From: Paralithodes platypus
Taxonomy: Eukaryota; Arthropoda; Malacostraca; Decapoda; Lithodidae
DNA length: 64,000 nucleotides
NCBI GenBank assembly: GCA_032716605.1
Contig: CM064551.1
Coordinates: 45,594,611 to 45,658,610, forward strand
Direction of reading: 5' to 3'
The notes below the pieces were generated by a model that was not told where the DNA came from, did no database searches, and saw only the letters and a list, made by a program, of their open reading frames with translations. Positions 32,653 to 42,901 of the stretch are shown here, in pieces; within the stretch, counting starts at the first letter, position 1; each line of letters begins with the position of its first letter. A program made the translations under genes and the position numbers.

Positions 32653-33540
32653 CTAAATTTCCTGCGGGCAATACAACAGCAAATTTCGCACAACAGTTTT
32701 AGACTTGCCATTTCTCATAGGGTATGCATCAGGGTAGCGAGTGGAGACATCCATGAGGGTTAGCAAAAACCTGTTACCTGCACTAGTGGGAGGCAGAGGG
32801 CCTACCATGTCGATGATAACCTTGCTGAAGGGCGGACCAATAGCAGGCACTGGGTGCAACGGAGCCTTAGGTATGCTCTGATTGGGCTTTCCCACCCTCT
32901 TGCAGGTACCACACATCGCCACCCATGCCGAAACTTGGGCATTAATACCTGGCCACCAGAACAACCTAGATAACGAAGCCAACGTTTTTCTCACACCCAA
33001 GTGACCTGCCAATGGAACATCATGCGCCAACCGCAACAGACTATCACGACACTTCTCAGGGACCACCAACTGGTCAACCACTCTTGCCCCACCATCCCAA
33101 CTACGTCTGGGATCCAAAAAACGGCGGTACAGAATCCCCCCAACATGAAAAAATCTCCCGACTTTGCATCCTCGTCCTCGTCGAGTTCAATCGCCCCGTT
33201 CCCACAACTCTCAAGCCCCGGATCTTCCGCTTGCAACCGACATATATCCGAGGGTGCCAACCTATCTAAGTGCTCCTGAAGCAACTTGTGGCCACCCCCA
33301 ATACTATGCTGCTCAAGCCTTGCCTGCTTCGCCTGGGAACGTTTCTGTCACGGAGTGCTATCACGCCCAACCATGTCACTAGGGGGGACAGGTTCTGGGG
33401 CCACTCCGGACCTCATAATGGGTGCAAGTACTGAGTCGCCAAGGAGTGTCGCTGGATCCAAACTCTCAACCCGATCAGCCTTGACTTTCTCCTTCCGACC
33501 CTTCCTCCGCTGGCCTAGAACTTGGGTACTAGGCTGTGAC
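32653..33540 (-). pseudogene. Gypsy linker and integrase N-half, amber stop
   Basis: From about 33540 a ACAVTRSQS motif and a basic/Asp-rich linker precede the integrase. The frame at 33117-32653 has the HHCC zinc domain (HDVPLAGHLGVRKTL, CGTCKRVGK) and the first catalytic Asp (VIIDMVGPLPP). A TAG codon at about 32655 directly precedes SDQGSNF, which carries the second catalytic Asp in the same frame. The core is therefore cut in two by a single nonsense change. Confidence 0.75.
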
Positions 33541-33689
33541 ACCAGAGCGGACTGAGACCTGGTGACAGCACAAGCCATCTGCGGCATCTGACACCTCTTC
33601 AGCCACTCTTGCCCCTCCCTACTCGTGTCGGCCGCCCTCTCGGCAACCTCTGGGTTGGGGCTTGCCGGAAGGGTAGGTAGGTTTGTTGT

Positions 33690-34242
33690 GGAAGGATGAG
33701 GATGGGCATTCTTGGAGTTGAAGGTTTGAGCCTTGGGGTTTTGGTTGTCGAGATGCTGCGGGTGTGTGGGGAACCTCTTGATTACAGCGATTTGGGTGGG
33801 TGTTTCCGTGTGCACAGCCAAAATACGTCGGATCGTGTTGAGATCTTTTTTATATCCGACGAAATCGTGCACACGGAAATTATTCTTTACTGCTGAGGGC
33901 AATATTGTTACAAGGTTGACCATAATCTGCTGTTCTTGCTGGATTCTGGTCAATGTGGGGAAAGACACTTTGATATGTTGGGCGATCTTATTCACTGTGG
34001 CATCTAGATCGCCTTCGAATTTATTGTCTTGGAGACGGGTGTGGGTACTTGACCTAGTGAACTAGGTCAAGTACGGGTTTCACTATAGTCATGAACAATT
34101 CGATCTCGTAAGTCTCCCCATCATCATAATGTGGGATGGGGACGTGAGAACGGTGTGCCATGATGTTATCGTGTTCTGGCTGTTCCAAACTTGCAATGTA
34201 ATGCAACCTTTTATCCGAATCAAGAACCACCGCTGCCGCCAA
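33690..34242 (-). pseudogene. gag-like fragment of a second LTR element
   Basis: Just downstream of a proposed LTR end (minus strand ...GCATAACA at 34243) and a primer-site-like TTGGCGGCAGCGG comes an ATG-initiated frame (MAHRSHVPIPHYDDG, about 34161). A perfect 14-bp-arm palindrome at 34045-34074 introduces a stop. Coding then resumes in another frame with TRLQDNKFEGDLDATVNKIA and VSFPTLTRIQQEQQIMVNLV. No zinc knuckle or known domain is seen. Position next to the LTR suggests gag. It breaks off near 33690. Confidence 0.4.
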
Positions 34243-36052
34243 TGTTATGCCCTGTTTTTCTACAGGATTAACTTGGGTAATGTGAGTTCTAACTGACTGG
34301 GTATAGAAGGCTGCATGCACAAAACAAGGTATGAGGAATAGACAACACAAAATAAACACACGGTAACAAGACACACGATCACGTTTATTAATGTACACAC
34401 TTCTATAGTTTCCTTGATGATGATTAATGTGAAGCATAAGAAGGTATGAATACTCGTACAAGACAAATGATAGAATTGAACAACTAGCATTAAGTGGATC
34501 TGGATGGAGCCTAGTCTCCCACTTCCAACGTTCAGGTATTAATCTTCTGATCACTGGCTTTATTCACAAGTTGATATACTGGAGACCATAAATGTTACTT
34601 ATAGATTCATATTCACTATTAGATTTATCACTGGTAGCTCTGATGCACAAGTAGTAGTTCACAGACTAGATTAGACACGCATATTTTAGAGCACGGGAAT
34701 TCTAGTAACCTCAGGGGGTACTGATCTAAGTTTTATATTCTTGTATCAGAAATACATAGAACGCAAATCAGTGGGCGAACATTCAGATATCACTAGGGTT
34801 TTACTTCTATGTAATAATATCTGGATATATGAGTAATTACGAGAGTTAATATCGCCTGTTAATTAATTAACACTGATACGCTTAGCACTTCCTAATGGAA
34901 TGGTTATATATGAATTATACTGGGGCAAAGACATAGCCACTTCATAGAAATATTAATAAGTGAGTCTCTAAATAGCACTGTAACACTGTAGTACTAATAG
35001 AGTGAATCTTGGGTAGTATTTGATTGGTCTGGTCCTGGTTATCTTGCGTCCGTGATGTTGGGGGCTAACGACTGGTTCCGCGGCCGTCCAGATGGTCCAT
35101 ATGTAGGAAGTTCTCAAGTACGTGGACATATCCTTCTATCTAAATCTGCCACGGAGTCTACCGGCTCTGGAACTCAATTCTCAGCAACAAACAATGATAG
35201 AGCTCGAAGTCAACTCTGGTGACCAACCACTGGTTAGTGTCTATCTTTCAACTGATTTTACTGGGGGTTGGAGCTTGGTTTATAGGCTCGGTTTTGGACC
35301 CTGTAGGCCATAGGGATATCGAGTTTTGATGGACTTATTTGAGCTCTCAATTGATACGGGAACTAGGTAAGGTGGTGATTACTGTTGTGGCACATGGCTA
35401 TATGGAGCCTTCATAATATGATATAACTGAGCCTTAGTAAGAGGTACTATTTTGGCTATACTGGAAGTATTTAGGGGAGAGAGACTGGATCTACTTTGCG
35501 AGGAGGATTGGGACAGCTGTGATAGGAGCGTCTCTCTTAGATTGCTCAGTCTTCATTCTATGGTATAGCTGAGGTGCTAATTTGGTTATCAGAGTATGCA
35601 AGAAAGGTTACTGGGTTATTGTGGGTTAATAGAGGTTAGTAAAGGTGTTAGTCATACATGGTTAGTTCATTGATAGGAAGAATTCCTGTGCTACCTGGCA
35701 ATGACCCGGAAGTCAAAACAGGGGTCAGGTATACCTCAACAGGGGTAGGGGTCTCCCTCCTCGGGTGGGTGAAAGTGGGTAGGTGCGCGTCCCCTCTCTG
35801 TGATGGTCGTCTGGGCGGCTGTGGCTGGGGGCTTGCCATATTACAAGTGTTTGTAATAACCCTCTGTTTATGAGACAGATGTGGGTGTTCATAATACCAA
35901 AACCGAAGGTGCCTTGACCAGCTGGTTCAATTGGTTGGGTTGTTAATTGCATGGTTTGTTGGATGTGGTGGAGACTGGGTTGCTAACTCTGCCACATTTA
36001 TCTGGAAGTATGGCAATAGAAGTTAGTCACTGGCGAGGCGGCTAGCAAAACA
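34243..36052 (-). repeat. putative 5' LTR of the second Gypsy-type element
   Basis: On the minus strand it would begin TGTTTTGCTAGCCGCC at 36052 and end GCATAACA at 34243, with TG...CA termini and a length near that of the other Gypsy LTR (1.81 kb). The first 23 bases share about 17 with that LTR, but the bodies differ. Its outer edge lies inside BEL/Pao protease sequence (SEVRALF). No partner LTR exists in the window. Confidence 0.4.
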
Positions 36053-36395
36053 AAGCTCTTACTTCACTGGTATGACCGTTTCTGTCGGTCAAGGGAATCT
36101 GAATGGTAGGTAACAACACTGCATTACGGCCCGAAGCCACAGCCATGGTCACTGTTGGTTCAGGGGCTGCTGGTTGTCCAGTTTGTTCAAGGCGTGGCGT
36201 CGGACACAAATAATTAAAATGTTTCTGTTGGCAGAATCGGCACGGCCTAATTTTAGGGTTAGTACACCCCTGGCTGCCATGTTCTGACGACAGGCACCCG
36301 ACGCACAATTTCAACTGCCTTGCTCTATTGGCCTTGGTGGGACTGTTCTTGTATTTTGCACACTTTGCCCAAAAATGTCCTGTCCTGAAAGAAGG
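36042..36395 (-). pseudogene. BEL/Pao element 2 zinc-knuckle gag and start of protease
   Basis: Reads FRTGHFWAKCAKYKNS then LCVGCLSSEHGSQGC and CRFCQQKHFNYLC, matching the knuckles of element 1 closely, followed by VLLPTIQIPL and SEVRALF where the protease begins. The reading breaks there because the LTR-like insertion starts. The roughly 300-residue gag region that precedes the knuckles in element 1 is absent; the SGNH ORF lies about 60 bp upstream instead. Confidence 0.75.
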
Positions 36396-36396
36396 A

Positions 36397-37141
36397 TCAA
36401 GACTCCTCTGAAGGAGGAACAGCCGCAGCCGTCGTCCTAGTCTTTAGATCTAGCCTATTGATTCGACTGCTCCTCCTCGGCCCCGTCCTTCTCCTCAAAG
36501 AAGGCACGCACTCCGGCTTCCGGCTCCCTGGCGCATCTAAATGAACTCCTTCCCACAAGTCGGTCTTACTCATCCCCATGGCAAAGTACCTTTGTTTAGT
36601 AAATGGGAGATTTCTTCGCAAGCAGAGGTTCACACCATTTTTTGCCCTATTGTATTCCTCGGGGGTCATACCCCTAGGGCTTATCCTAGATTCCAGACTG
36701 ACCACCAGTCCTTTGTTCTATCTCTTCACCTAGAGACTGGAGCCCGAGGGCCACCCGCTGAAGGTCAGTCTGCAGGGTCAAATCGTTTCCCCCGAGGATC
36801 AGGAATGTAATATCCGGCTTGTAGGCTAGGAGCGCATCCCAGGCCGAGGTCTGCCTGACAGTGTCCACCCTTGCCCCTGGTCTATAGATCTGTTTAACAA
36901 AAAAAGCAGGGCACTGCACTGGACGATCCAGCGGAAAATCCCGTACATAGGAATGGCCGAAGAGGGCCACCTTTCTCAAAGGCACAGGGTAACGACCGGA
37001 CGATGGCACAAACTCTTGGCCAACGCCCCCTGCCCTTGCAGCTTTCCCCGGTGCACCCCTCGGCATTTGTCCACTGGATCGCCCAGCTCTACACAAAGGC
37101 AGACAAGTCAGGCATAATACCCCCCCCCCAATTATTATCAA
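36397..37141 (-). pseudogene. SGNH-hydrolase-like ORF in BEL/Pao element 2
   Basis: The first frame (37141-36686) has KVALFGHSYVRDFPL (block I Ser in GHS, residue 64), GARVDTVRQT and PDITFLILGGNDL (block III Asn, residue 119). After a shift near 36690-36705 the second frame (to 36397) has RGMTPEEYNRAKNGVN and KTDLWEGVHLDAPGSRK, matching the C-terminal block V with its His. Glu stands where Asp-Gly-Val-His is usual. The fold is that of SGNH/GDSL esterases. Related domains are known from CR1-type LINE ORF1 proteins and the Ngaro/DIRS group; I know of no BEL/Pao case. It starts within about 30 bp of the primer-binding site, so it is the first ORF of the element, with MPRGAP at about 37068 as a likelier start. 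Its role is unknown; membrane or lipid-ester chemistry is only a guess from the family. Confidence 0.7.
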
Positions 37142-37167
37142 TATATAACAGATGGCCCAGTATCCTG

Positions 37168-37179
37168 GTCACGGCACCA
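37168..37179 (-). promoter_or_regulatory. primer-binding site, tRNA-His type
   Basis: Minus strand TGGTGCCGTGAC lies 4 bp inside the 5' LTR end. It is complementary to the 3' end of tRNA-His (…GTCACGGCA-CCA), from general knowledge of that tRNA. Confidence 0.6.
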
Positions 37180-37183
37180 ATTA

Positions 37184-37726
37184 TATCCTGTTTATTATTC
37201 CTAGGGGGTAGAGGAGAAATGGATATAAATTAAATAATTAAACCTGGAAAGATGAATTGGCCTAGGCTATAAAAATGATACCGGGTCGGCATTTGACTTA
37301 CTTGTAAACATGTATGTGTAGGTTATCTGTGGTAGTCCCAGTAATATCTATGAAGTACTTCTAGTATTAAAGGAACTTAGCTGTGATGCAAAGAGTGTAG
37401 ATTAGACGATGGACATGTCAGTAGGTGAATATCAGGGATGTTTTGTTGTTTATGTGGCAGCAGGTGGCGGTCTGGCGGGACGAAGTCTGTGTGAAGTGTG
37501 TCTGATATTCCCTTTTATCGTGACAATATAAAATATATTTAAGGGTTCTATATCGTCCCCTGTGATTAAATAATAAGGGAAAATGAACTAAGATATAATT
37601 GGTGCAACCACAGTAATATTTATCCACAAAGATAAATAAAGTAATGCGTATAAACAAAAAGGAATCAGATGTCGTGAACCCGGGAAATTCAAACTACGGT
37701 ATATATACCAGCTAGGATTCACGACA
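37184..37726 (-). repeat. 5' LTR of BEL/Pao element 2
   Basis: Partner of 24844-25391, with the same start and end. Differences are scattered single bases plus small indels. Confidence 0.85.
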
Positions 37727-38279
37727 CGCTCACTGATATTTATTATGAACCTGGCGACATAGATGAGTATTCTCAGGTAGCTAGCGAGTTATCTCAATTA
37801 CGTGTAAGGTGTTGTTTATAAATTCACTAGAGTATCCGGTATATATATTTTCTTTATAATGAGCCACGGGAATCCGATGACTCAAGAAAGTATTTATATT
37901 GATACTTGGGGAGAGAAGTGTAATGTTTCCCTAAAACAGGTTCACGAGATCATTCAGCAGAGAGAAGAAAGACTTCCTTAACTATGTTAATTATTATGAA
38001 GACACTCGATATTCCTAAGACCTTAACCCTTCACAAAATCGCATTACCACTACGAAAAGAAGGTTACTTAAAAGAGGTTCGGAAGTCACTGAGAGGGCAC
38101 TGACTGTAGTTTTGGAATGGTAGATCCACAACGGCACGAGGATCCTACTCGGGGCCGAACACCTTCTGGTACAGCTGCTCTCTCCTCCGGATTCGCTGTT
38201 TCTCTTTTTGGTCCGCTCGGCAGACACGCACTCTGGAATCGGGGGCAGAACACCTTCCTCTGGATCTAGAACTCTTAAT
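37727..38279. other. flank of BEL/Pao element 2, nothing recognised
   Basis: AT-rich sequence and a minus-strand frame (38227-38015) with RTKKRNSESGGESSC. No domain is identified. Confidence 0.3.
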
Positions 38280-39730
38280 GGACTTGCCCGGGGTAGTGGG
38301 TAAGTTTGTTGTGTCGACTCGAATACTATCTAACTCTTGTTGTCTTTTAGGGGAACAAGGGGTAGACGATATTTGTTGTCTTTGGTGTTTCTGCTTAGGT
38401 TGGAATTGTTCCTCCGAGATTCCCGAAGGGTCTACACAAGCAACAATCCGGAATCTTCAATTGCACGATCCCCTTTAGGTGTCAATCGTGGTCGCTTAGA
38501 TTGCAAGTACATCCCAGAGTTCTGGAGGTTCTTTGGATTGTATTCTACTAGAAAATATTCGAGCCCTTTAGGCGTTCTCGACAGCAGGTCTCCATTAGGA
38601 TACAACCCAGAATGTAGGATGACAATTCTCTGATCCTATCTTTGGATTGAATTCTACTACAATCTGTTTGAGCCCTTTTAGGTGTTCTCGACAACAGGTC
38701 TCCATTAGGATACAACCAAGATTGTGTAGGATGACAAGCCTCAATCCTTTTACCCTTTTTACCTTAGGATAACCTTTACAAACTTCAAATATTAGTCTGC
38801 AGCCAGCAGGCTGGTTGCTTGTCTTCTGTCTGGTCAGCTCAGATAATGTCTTCTTCGGCTGCTTGGTCAAATTGGATGTGGCTCGGGGCAACAAAAGGCG
38901 CTTGGTTGGAGGTGGTGCCTTCTGCAGGAGTAGAAGAGGCAACAGGGGCGGCAGCTACCTTTTTGGGCAGCTCTTGTAGTTGCGGTGTTGTAGAACTGCG
39001 TGGGGCGTCTCTGGCTGCTGTTGGTGTGTAGATATTGTGGTTAGCATCTTTCTTGTTTTATCCACTTTTGATGGGCTAATTTTGGGGCAAAGTTGAAGGT
39101 TGTTTTTGGTGGTTTGGAGGTGCCGGATGTAGTTTCCCGGATTCCTGCTGTCTTGGCCTTGCGTGGTTTGCATGGGCTTGGTGAAGGGAGGTGTGCATGG
39201 TTGGCAAGACGTGCAATTGTTGTTGAAGTGCTTGGTACTGGTGAACGCACATGTTCGGGGCTTTGTCTCTCTTTTTCTAGCTATTGGGTTTGTTCCTGGA
39301 CTGGTTGGTTATGTCGGAAGCTGGGGTCATGTGATGTTGATGATGTGTGCGAGTTTGCAGGTTCTGGGGGTAGCAGGAGATTTGTAATCGGTGTTGGACT
39401 GGTCACATGTGTTGGAATTTGCTTAGGTTTATAATAGCTACCCCTCGGTTGGTTTTCTGTGAACCCTGCGCGCCGCCTGGTGGTCTGGGGTGGAGGTTCC
39501 GCCAGTTTGGATGCGTGTGCACCCTCTTGTTGTGGCTGTGGTGGTTCGTCGTTTCGCTCCCGGTTCCTTTCGCCACTAGGTCGCTGTTTGTTGGCAGTGT
39601 GGTTATTGCGAGTCTTCCTTATGCTCGCAATTCTCTCGGGTCGCAGGGATATGGTGGTTGTTGTGATGGAAGGTTGGAGATGTTGCTTCGGTTTATTTTC
39701 ATTACCCCGCATCTTAATTTCACTCACTAG
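38280..39730 (-). pseudogene. unassigned degenerate ORFs, Pro/Thr/Lys-rich
   Basis: The minus strand carries several overlapping frames, the longest from 39727 to 39281. They are rich in Pro, Thr, Ser, Arg and Gln, and look like one protein broken by frameshifts. At 38540-38740 a unit of about 115 bp encoding YPNGDLLSRTPKGLEYFLVE is duplicated in tandem. Low complexity and breaks are reminiscent of retrotransposon ORF1 or gag, but no knuckle or catalytic motif is visible. It could also be an old LTR-element leader. Confidence 0.25.
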
Positions 39731-39742
39731 ATTCAGAATTTA

Positions 39743-40329
39743 CCCTGGAACGGCGAGAACACTCCTAAGAGGTAAGGCCTAAAAAAGGCCCTTTAAAAGG
39801 CCCCAGTAGCACTTAAAACTAAAAAATTGGTGTTTGAGTGAGATAATTCCCCTCCATACCTTCTATCACTCCTCCACATGTGTCAAAACCCCCTCCTTCC
39901 CCCCCCCCCTTCAATTATCACCTGTTTTTCCTCTTATTCCCTTGTTTATCGGTGTATTTATCGCGCCAACATCTCCAAACCGGTCCCAAGGTGTGGTGTT
40001 GCGTGTGTCTACTGCGTGAAGAAAGAAAGAGAGAGAGAGACAGGCTTCAGTCTCTCACTAAGCTTCGAGAGGGGAGGGTGTGTGCCTTGCGTGTCTCTCA
40101 CCTCATGAATGAACGGTCGGCAATAATTCGCGATTTTTAACCCTCAAATGCTATTCCCACTTGTTTTATTGCTGTTACATATTAATATCTTCATATTTAA
40201 CGTAAAATATGTGCATATGAATAAGTAATAACGATATTTATCGTAAAATGACGATTATAGGCAGGAGTGGAGCCTAATATGGCCGCCCAGTAGTATGGTG
40301 TTCACTACACACAGCTCGCTGTTTAAAGG
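39743..40329. mobile_element. TTAA-type MITE, copy 2
   Basis: It aligns over its length with 49147-49735. Shared blocks are CTCCTAAGAG/CTCTAAGAG, TCAATTATCACCT-TTTTTCCTC, CTCATGAATGRAC-GTCGGCAATAAT and CTATTCCCACTTGTTTTATT. It ends at TTAA (40330-40333); the left TTAA is changed to TTTA. Confidence 0.65.
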
Positions 40330-40396
40330 TTAAAATGTGGAGGAAGTCTCCTAATGCTTGTATTACTTTTTAAACCAACAATACTGGGAGAAAAGT

Positions 40397-40799
40397 ATCT
40401 ATCTATCTATCTATCTATTGCCTGACGCCGTGATCCCCGAAGGGGTGGCCACGAACGAACCGCCCCCATGCACCTCTGTCCCCAGTCAGTCGACGCCCCT
40501 CCCCCCAACCAGCACCGCCTTCGTTCATGTACTTCCTCACTCCATCCTTCCACCTCTCATTCGGTCTACCTCTCCCTCTCTGTCCCTCCACCTCGCTCTC
40601 GTACACCCTCTTAGTCATTCTCTCGCTTTCCATACGTTCCATATGGCTGAACCATCTCAAGTTGTTCCTTTTCACACTTTCCAGCACATCTACCTCCACA
40701 CCACACCTCCTTCTTACTTCCTCATTAGTCTGTCTATCCCTCCATGTAACTCCGCACGCACTTCTTAGGTAATTAATTTCCACTGCTCTCACTCTTGGT
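40397..40799 (-). mobile_element. RTE LINE fragment, 5'-truncated
   Basis: The last 380 bp of the LINE at 20910-23926 with only a few substitutions: the same C-terminal frame (VRAVEINYLRSACGVTWRD...GDHGVRQ) and a longer (GATA)n tail at 40397-40421. It is cut at 40799, after which unrelated sequence begins. Confidence 0.9.
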
Positions 40800-41687
40800 A
40801 TCTCATAAAATTTAAATCGACAGTTAAAAGTGATATTCAAACCATGAGTGTCAATATATCAAGTAAATAAACATAAAACATTATTTATTTTCCACATTTA
40901 ATTCTCTAAACAATACAGGACTCTGCCTGGAAAACAAAATCATCTTCAGTTTATTTTGTGAGAAAGTTTGAATACTCGAGAACAGTTTGTAATTTGTATA
41001 GACAGACGATGAAATTTCACTTTTAAAATATATATGCCATAGGGACTCCCATATAGGAACGAAAGATGGAAAGGCAAGTAGTAAAGGGCAAAGGTGGATA
41101 TAAAAGCAGAAGAGATGGGTGACCGGTCAACTCAACCAGTAGACCATTTCAACCAGTAGCTCTCAACCAGTACCAAATCAACCAATACGTTTAGGTTAGG
41201 TTAGTACTATATTTTGGCACTGGTTTGGTTGGTCTGGGTTAATTTGGCACTGGTTTAGAGCTACTGGTTGAAATGGTCTACTGACTTGAGATGACATGGA
41301 ACCGAAGAGATGCACTCTCCCTCATATCCTGACAGTGACTGACTTGCATAAGCGTGTTGGCTGCTTGTAGGCCTCCAGGCCTTGGGAGTGTAACATGCTA
41401 GATAGCGCATGAAAATTAAATACTTTCATTATTCTATAAAGAAATTGAAAACAAACCTTACATACTGTATATGTATTCAAACTACAACATAAATAAAATT
41501 TAGAGGACATAAATTGGTTAATTTTGCCAGTAGGCCAATTATTGGGTATATCCAGAGACCTATCGTTTTATATTAGGAAAAGACCGGGCTCCGAGGGGCA
41601 GTGGAGAGTTGCCAGCGGTAGCCAGATTTGGAGATTTTTATCCAAGCCTTAGAAAAAGCGAGTCACCACTTCTTAGCGCGATTGTAC
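40800..41687. other. non-coding with foldback
   Basis: It holds the foldback at 41131-41289. Otherwise it is AT-rich and unremarkable. Confidence 0.4.
41131..41289. repeat. foldback element with TTAGG repeats in the loop
   Basis: CAGTAGACCATTTCAACCAG(TAGCTCT) at 41137-41163 and its exact inverse at 41257-41283 form 27-bp arms. The loop contains TTAGGTTAGGTTAG (about 41191), the arthropod telomere unit, plus repeated TTGGCACTGGTTT. Confidence 0.75.
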
Positions 41688-42500
41688 CTCGAGGATCAGT
41701 GCTGGGGCAGTCCTTTTCCTAATTTACATTAACGAAATAGATGAGGGTCACACCGGTACAATCTCAAAGTTTGCAGATGGCACAAAAATCGCAAATAACG
41801 TACTGACAAATGAACATGTTGAAGATATGCAAAACAATCTAAACAAGCTTTCACAATGGGCTAAAATCTGGCAAATGTGCTTCAAAGAAGATAAGTGTAA
41901 ATTACTTCATATCGGATACCGCAATGAAAAAGCAGACTACTTGATGAATGACACCCAGCTAAAGAGCGTAGACAGAGAAACCAATATAGGAGTAACAATA
42001 TCCAGTAACTTAAAACCAAGTCAACATTGTCCTGAAGTTATTAAGAAGGCAAACAAAATTATAGGTTTCATAGGTAGATCATTTGAACATAAATCAAAAG
42101 ACATTATCCTCACCCTTTACATTTCATTTGTCCGACCACTTTTGGAATACTGCGTTCAGTTATGGTGCCCTTACTATCAAAAAGATATAGACAAATTGGA
42201 ACGAGTTCAACGTAGAGTTACAAAGATAATACCCTGTCTTCGAAACAAACCATACGAGGAACGTCTTAAAGAACTAAACTGATATCCATTAACCAAGCTC
42301 AGATTGAGAGGTGACCTTATTCAAGTTTTCAAGATCATTAAAGGCATCAACAACATGAACTGTAGTAAATACTTTACGATTGACCGATCAAACTACACGC
42401 GGGGAATGGGCTTCCCCAAGATGTCATAGACTGCAACATCGTTGATTACTTCAAAGTTCGCCTAGACAAGCACCTTGCCCTGAATCCGAGGTTGACTGCA
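41688..42500 (+). pseudogene. LINE reverse transcriptase, C-terminal fragment
   Basis: Starting VPRGSVLG at about 41688 (frame shift soon after), the sequence continues with FLIYINEI, KFADGTKI, then an open frame 41827-42282: LNKLSQWAKIWQMCF, KCKLLHIGY, NIGVTISSNLKPSQH and RPLLEYCVQLWCPYY. This is the palm-to-thumb part of a non-LTR reverse transcriptase of the Jockey/CR1 group. The catalytic box reads FADG instead of FADD, so it is inactive. Coding similarity continues with stops to about 42500. The upstream half is absent; the fragment at 51500-51950 carries the complementary N-half of a related element. Confidence 0.75.
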
Positions 42501-42748
42501 TTTGTAAATGAATAAATAATTTGTTAGTAGTGTTCGTTCAATAACCTAATATATCTTAATATCATTTCCCCTGCCATGGACTAAGCCCCTGGCCAGAACT
42601 TCCTTCTCACATTTTTCACACAGTCTCTCCGAAATACTGTTGCAACACTTGGACACTTGGAACAGCAGTGTTTTGGAGGGCAAGAAACCTCGAGGGGGTT
42701 GCATGACCTGTATTGCTTGTTTGCCTTTGTACTCTCTCTCTCTCTCAC
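42501..42748. other. intronic/flanking sequence of alpha-tubulin
   Basis: It follows the splice donor at 42748 (minus strand). It has a (CT)n run directly at the donor and no further tubulin exon. Confidence 0.5.
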
Positions 42749-42901
42749 CTTAAAGCCTGTAGGACACCAATCAACGAACTGGATGGTCCTCTTGGTCTTG
42801 ATGGTGGCTATAGCACAGTTGACATCCTTGGGCACCACATCACCGCGATACAATAGACAACAGGCCATGTACTTGCCGTGGCGGGGGTCACACTTCACCA
42901 T
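42749..42901 (-). CDS. TUBA: alpha-tubulin, internal exon
   Basis: Tubulin alpha chain, the microtubule subunit. The exon encodes exactly 51 codons from [20 protein letters not shown] to [10 protein letters not shown], about residues 302-352 of the usual 450. It is bounded on the minus strand by CTCCAG|ATGGTG and TTTAAG|GTGAGA, both good GT-AG junctions in phase 0. It reads without stops. [10 protein letters not shown] has Cys where DVNAAI is common. The next exon (VGINYQ...) is not found downstream in the window, so the gene is either interrupted by a very long intron or lost beyond here. Confidence 0.9.

Larger units (their letters stand above)
28224..33690 (-). mobile_element. Gmr1-like Gypsy retrotransposon, 5' part missing
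   Basis: Minus-strand order is integrase, then reverse transcriptase, then RNase H, then a 1.8-kb LTR ending at 28224, directly against BEL/Pao reverse-transcriptase sequence. Gag, protease and the 5' LTR are not present. The left breakpoint, about 33690, joins material from another LTR element. Confidence 0.75.
24844..37726 (-). mobile_element. BEL/Pao LTR retrotransposon 2 with nested insertions
   Basis: Two direct repeats, 24844-25391 and 37184-37726, are about 96-97% alike by eye and bracket BEL/Pao coding sequence on the minus strand. On that strand each begins TGTCGTGAATCCTAGC and ends AACAGGATA. Flanking 5-mers are GAGCG on the 5' side and GAACG on the 3' side, a target duplication with one change. 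A primer-binding site follows the 5' LTR. Internal order is SGNH ORF, zinc knuckles, a break, 7.8 kb of Gypsy DNA, then RNase H and integrase. Protease and the first half of the reverse transcriptase are missing. Confidence 0.8.

Noticed and set aside
28224..36052. A single Gypsy element with two matching LTRs
   Set aside because: The two LTR-like segments have similar length and ends but their bodies do not match; treated as two elements.
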